In this document: positions 60,291-64,000 of the stretch, piece by piece
Layout: the number at the start of each line of letters is the position of its first letter
How positions within the stretch are numbered: position 1 is the first letter of the stretch
Origin: Isoperla grammatica
Lineage: Eukaryota; Arthropoda; Insecta; Plecoptera; Perlodidae
Reading direction: 5' to 3'
Assembly: GCA_945910005.1 (NCBI GenBank)
Contig: OX246743.1
Span: 7,422,897-7,486,896 of the forward strand
DNA: 64,000 nucleotides
Made by a program: the position numbers and the translations under genes
The notes under the pieces: model-generated
The model's database searches: none
Seen by the model: the letters and a program-made list of their open reading frames with translations, nothing else
What the model was told of the DNA's origin: nothing

Positions 60291-61935
60291 CACGGCTCGC
60301 TAGGCAGCCACGGTGACAAGCCGTAACACCGCGTCATTGAGCTTTAACAGCCGCTGACGCGCCCTAGGCCGTGTCACCAACCAGACAACTTTCGTTGTTA
60401 TTCTATCTTGTAAACTTGGAATGAGGTTTGCCAACCCGCCATCCCACGCAACGCAAAACTCCCCAGAAACTTTCCTCGTGAGATTTCTAAACGATTTTGT
60501 TTTCGTAACAATACACTAGTTTCCCGTTGCTTCGTGCGGCTGGTTCGGTCCCTTTTGCTCCGCCGCAGATGTTCTAAAGATGTTGCCTGGCTGACGGACT
60601 CAACGCGGTCCAAACAACTCAATTTTGAAATGAGCGATCTTATTTATTGTCATCATGATTGCTACGTATCTCAATTTTGTCTAATCAAGAATTAGTGTTT
60701 TTGAAATACATCCGTGGAAGGATTTCAAGTTCTCATTTATGACTGTGTTTTTAACAAATCTGAGACATTTGAGTTGTTGATACCGGAGAATATTGAAATT
60801 TTGTTGCTAGATAGTGACAAAAAACAAGTTTTTGAAATACCAAATGAAGAAAGGAGGATATGGAAATGTCAATGAAACAGATGGAAAATTCAATTGCAAA
60901 AGTATGTATATTTCAAATTGCACACGATTGTAATTTGTAATTATTAATTAATAATAAAGCATTATTTAAGAGCCTTTCAATTAAAATACTAACATCACAT
61001 CATCAGTTACTGTAGCTATATCATTTTAAATGTTGTTTACCAACTGTGAGACAAATCAGAAATATTAGTCGACGGGGCGGGGGGAGGTTGATTTCAAATG
61101 GTACATATTACATTGATGATGCTGTGAGTCGCTTGCAGAAACTTTAGGATTACACTCCTACCCACAGTCACGACAAACGATCCACCCACAGAATATATTT
61201 GATAGTACGTTGAAAAGGGCAAGCATGTAACATTTTCCCGACTCACACTCACAGCAGTCTAACCTGTCTTCCGTTCGCTCCCCAATAAAGTAACTACAAT
61301 CACTCTTAATAATTAATAACCACTTCATCCATCGCGTCTGCCTCCGTCGTCGGAGTTTTCTCATCGGGACCGAGTTAGGAAACTTTGTCACCCACGTAAT
61401 TGCATTATGAGAATTCCACCGCGGCGGCAGCGCCACCGTCGTCTGATTGTTTTCCTAGTTACACCGTCGACCGCGAGATTATAGGTGCGCTAGCTGTCTG
61501 TGTGTCTTCCCAGACAGCGTTGCCGTGGTTTCATTGACGTGCGGTGTTGCCAGTGCGCTAGAGAGGTACTTGAAAGGCAGGTTGAAGCGATACGTTAAGT
61601 CCCGGATTTTTGAAAGCTTTCTTAATTAGTTGTTTGCGCATGGATATGCATATATTCATAAGGAAATACGTTACGTCTATAACTCATTCGTGATATGATT
61701 GTTGCTCTATTTTGAACTCGGAAATCGCAGCAATTCGAGATAAGGTTTATATTACGATTTGCAATTGTTCTACTTGATTTTAAAATATGAGTTTCTAGAA
61801 TTGGTCCAACTTCCCGCCAAAATTCTTATTAAGTGTGTGAAGAAAGAGCCATTTTAAAATGTCGTATTTTTTAAAGTTCCACACTATACGATTGTTATTG
61901 GTGTCAAAAGTTTGTATTTCACTAACCCAACATTA

Positions 61936-62258
61936 AATAAATAAAATAAATTCACATTTAGAGTCTACCCACCCAGTAACGAAACTGATTTGCAGTGGGG
62001 GACTTTAATTTAAAGTGACTAAACCAACCCTGTAGGCTCCGAACACCATCGATGAGTGAGCGATAACCAATCAAAGATCGATATTTCAAATACGAAACAT
62101 ATGAATCAGTGATTGGACAGTGCGAGAACCTGCGGAAAAATGTCAGAATCAACAAGGCCGATTCAGAACCACTTTGAATGTATTGAGTGCTTCGTTGCTA
62201 GGACGGATCCAAAGTAACCATTTACTTATTCCTAAGACAAAAATTTATATAATATAAG
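61936..62258 (-). mobile_element. SINE S3 insertion specific to copy B
   Basis: Copy A is uninterrupted at this point (near 37720). Here about 323 bp are inserted between AACATTA (61929-61935) and AACATTT (62259-62265), a 7-bp target duplication with one change. The (ATTT)n tail is at the low-coordinate end, so the element is on the minus strand, and it lacks the tRNA-like head seen next to the 55.9-kb copy. Confidence 0.85.
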
Positions 62259-62827
62259 AACATTTATTTATATAATTTAAGCATGGCATTTGGGTATATG
62301 AAGTTTTTCACAAATATCTTCCAAGCAGGATCACCGAGGGTAGACGTACGGGGGAATCATGCAAACCCTTGCGACATATTCGTGAGGGAAAGTGATATCA
62401 TAAGGTATTGGTGGCACAAGAGGAATAACAAAAACAGGAGAAAACAAAACATATGGATCCGAAGCGATTTATATTCAGATGAAAAAGAACAACCAGGAAT
62501 ATCGAAAAGTGTCTCTTGCGGGCTCTCACTACCATGTGCTCGAGTCCATTTACATTGCCAGCGATATTATACTTTTCATAGGTTGCACGTACGTCACATA
62601 TGTGCACGTGGCGGCCTCATTTGTTATCAAACTTTGACGTTGCCATGGAGAAACAATTGAAGGCTGTTGTCGTAGAACTTATAAATTCTTAGTTCTTTAA
62701 AACCCAGCTTTTGATATACAATCGGTATGTGTGGTAATTTTTTATTTTTGTATTATTTATGTTTAGTTTTTAAATTCTAAATTAGGCTTATTTATTAAAT
62801 TTGAATAGTATTTGCCAATGATCTAGG

Positions 62828-62879
62828 ATTGGTCCTCATCAATTGTGTCGCAATCATGGCCGCTGTGACGTCACGTGGG
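62828..62879. promoter_or_regulatory. Promoter-like block, copy B
   Basis: The same ATTGG, ATGGCCGC and TGACGTCACGTGGG order and spacing as in copy A (38276-38327), without a single change. Confidence 0.45.
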
Positions 62880-64000
62880 AACTGTGAATATAAGGGTGTG
62901 TGCGTGTGCTACAACGATTTGGATCTTATTTCAGCTAATTAGAGTTACTTGTATCAGTTACATTACACCAAATTACTGTGTGTATGCATTATGGTTTTCA
63001 TACCATATATCGTGTGTACCATATCTTGTTTCGTGATATGATCTTAAAGCGTCAAGTAGATCAAAGATTGAAATATCTGCACTGATATCACTTGAAAACA
63101 CTGGAATAAATAGCATATATACACAATTTTGTAACACCCGTCATCAACTTTCAATCTGAAATTAATTGGATTTCGAAATTGAAATTTAATTTAAAGTTTG
63201 TGCGAATATAAAATGCAATATATTATGCTGAATACTGTAGTTTGAATTTATCTTCTTTCGTTCGTGATTTACGATATGGAAGTGTATTTCCTAAGAAGAG
63301 TACCGTACTCAATTTCCGATGTGATTTCAATAGTTTTTTCTTGCATCATTCGATTTGTAAACGTTATACGATATGACAAGGGCGATGGATGTATCAAATC
63401 TCAAACTGAGTTTGCATAATAAATCTAATTCAAGCACGGTTCGATACAAGTACTCCATTAGTCGTATCTTTTGAATCATCGTGTCAATATTGTACACCTA
63501 CGAACGAACTTTCTTATAAAACGAACAGAATTTACAATCTTATCTTACATAGAATATAAGGGATTTAAAAAGGAATTCAATTTCACCTCTGCTATTTCTT
63601 ATGCACCGTATGAACATGGTAGCTGAAGACAACGTACACGAAAATGTACCCTTTCCACAAAAGATTATTTTATTTCATAATACTGATGAAATAAACCAAT
63701 TGTGCTTTTCTAAGCATTTAAAAACTCAATATTTAACCTTATAATATTAATATTAAAGACATTGTCATATTATTAATTTGTAATATTTTGTATTCGAATA
63801 GGTACTTTGCAGAGTTACCAAGGGTGAATTTCTGTAAAACACATGAAAAACAGCATAGTATCAATTTTCAATGTCATTTGAATTTATATTTGCAGCTGGT
63901 TTCGTTTAAAAACGTATCTATAGACTACATTTATTTAATGTAGATCCAAAACATTTATACTGATTTCCAAAAAGTTGAGATAATTTTAATATATTGTGAT

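Larger units (their letters stand above)
60291..64000. repeat. Segmental duplication, copy B (continues past window)
   Basis: Collinear with 36093-39420 in the same orientation and still homologous at the last base, so the true length is unknown. It is longer than copy A by about 320 bp because of a SINE insertion at 61936. A 125-codon ATG frame (62283-62660) is broken in copy A by an in-frame TAG, so it is probably not a gene. Confidence 0.95.

Noticed and set aside
62283..62660. 125-codon ATG frame in duplication copy B
   Set aside because: Copy A has an in-frame TAG and indels in the same stretch, and no domain is visible.

Overview
Organism and content. The window looks like AT-rich, non-coding nuclear DNA from a marine invertebrate, most plausibly a mollusc. 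The pointers are AGGCCTAGGCCTA-type motifs, many tRNA-derived SINEs, and a SINE core (GTGACYCTGCTARTYGTAAGAGGC-like) that I recall from very abundant repeats of abalone and other molluscs. That last point is memory, not a search. I could not identify an intact protein-coding gene. Most open frames lack an ATG, are short, or are by-products of tandem repeats. No rRNA, convincing functional tRNA or CRISPR array was seen. A 200-N scaffold gap lies at 59017-59216.

Layout. 1-12.6 kb: scattered tRNA-like SINE heads, a 72-bp tandem repeat with internal hairpins (5.8 kb), a 45-bp in-frame minisatellite (9.8-10.6 kb) and one exon-like open frame starting exactly at a splice-acceptor-like site (11,854). 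12.6-29.6 kb: mostly featureless AT-rich DNA with a foldback element at 16.3 kb, a near-identical tandem duplication of about 610 bp (17.96-19.18 kb) and SINE copies near 24 kb. 29.7-31.2 kb: a 1.5-kb element with terminal inverted repeats. 32.6-33.3 kb: an older tandem duplication of about 355 bp. 36.1-39.4 kb and 60.3-64.0 kb: two direct copies of a segmental duplication about 24.2 kb apart, with blocks of very unequal conservation including a promoter-like block. 42.0-42.4 and 47.55-48.4 kb: TA-flanked MITEs, the second nested inside an older foldback MITE. 49.1-50.6 kb: a degenerate LINE reverse-transcriptase remnant interrupted by a SINE. 51.2-51.7 kb: a CpG-rich 23-bp minisatellite open in all three forward frames. 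53.8-54.9 kb: a 1,076-bp DNA transposon with a perfect 8-bp target duplication, carrying a SINE with its own 12-bp target duplication. 55.4-56.4 kb: a SINE cluster. 57.25-58.56 kb: a poly-G tract and about 1.2 kb of pyrimidine-biased DNA. 59.2-60.05 kb: a hexamer array between copies of a tRNA-like flank.

How it fits together. There is no operon or pathway. The window records repeated transposition, tandem amplification and segmental duplication, and several insertions can be ordered in time. The best hints of function are the conserved CpG-rich blocks in the segmental duplication, a recurrent pairing of TGACGTCA with ATGGCSGC-type motifs, and the exon-like frame at 11,854.
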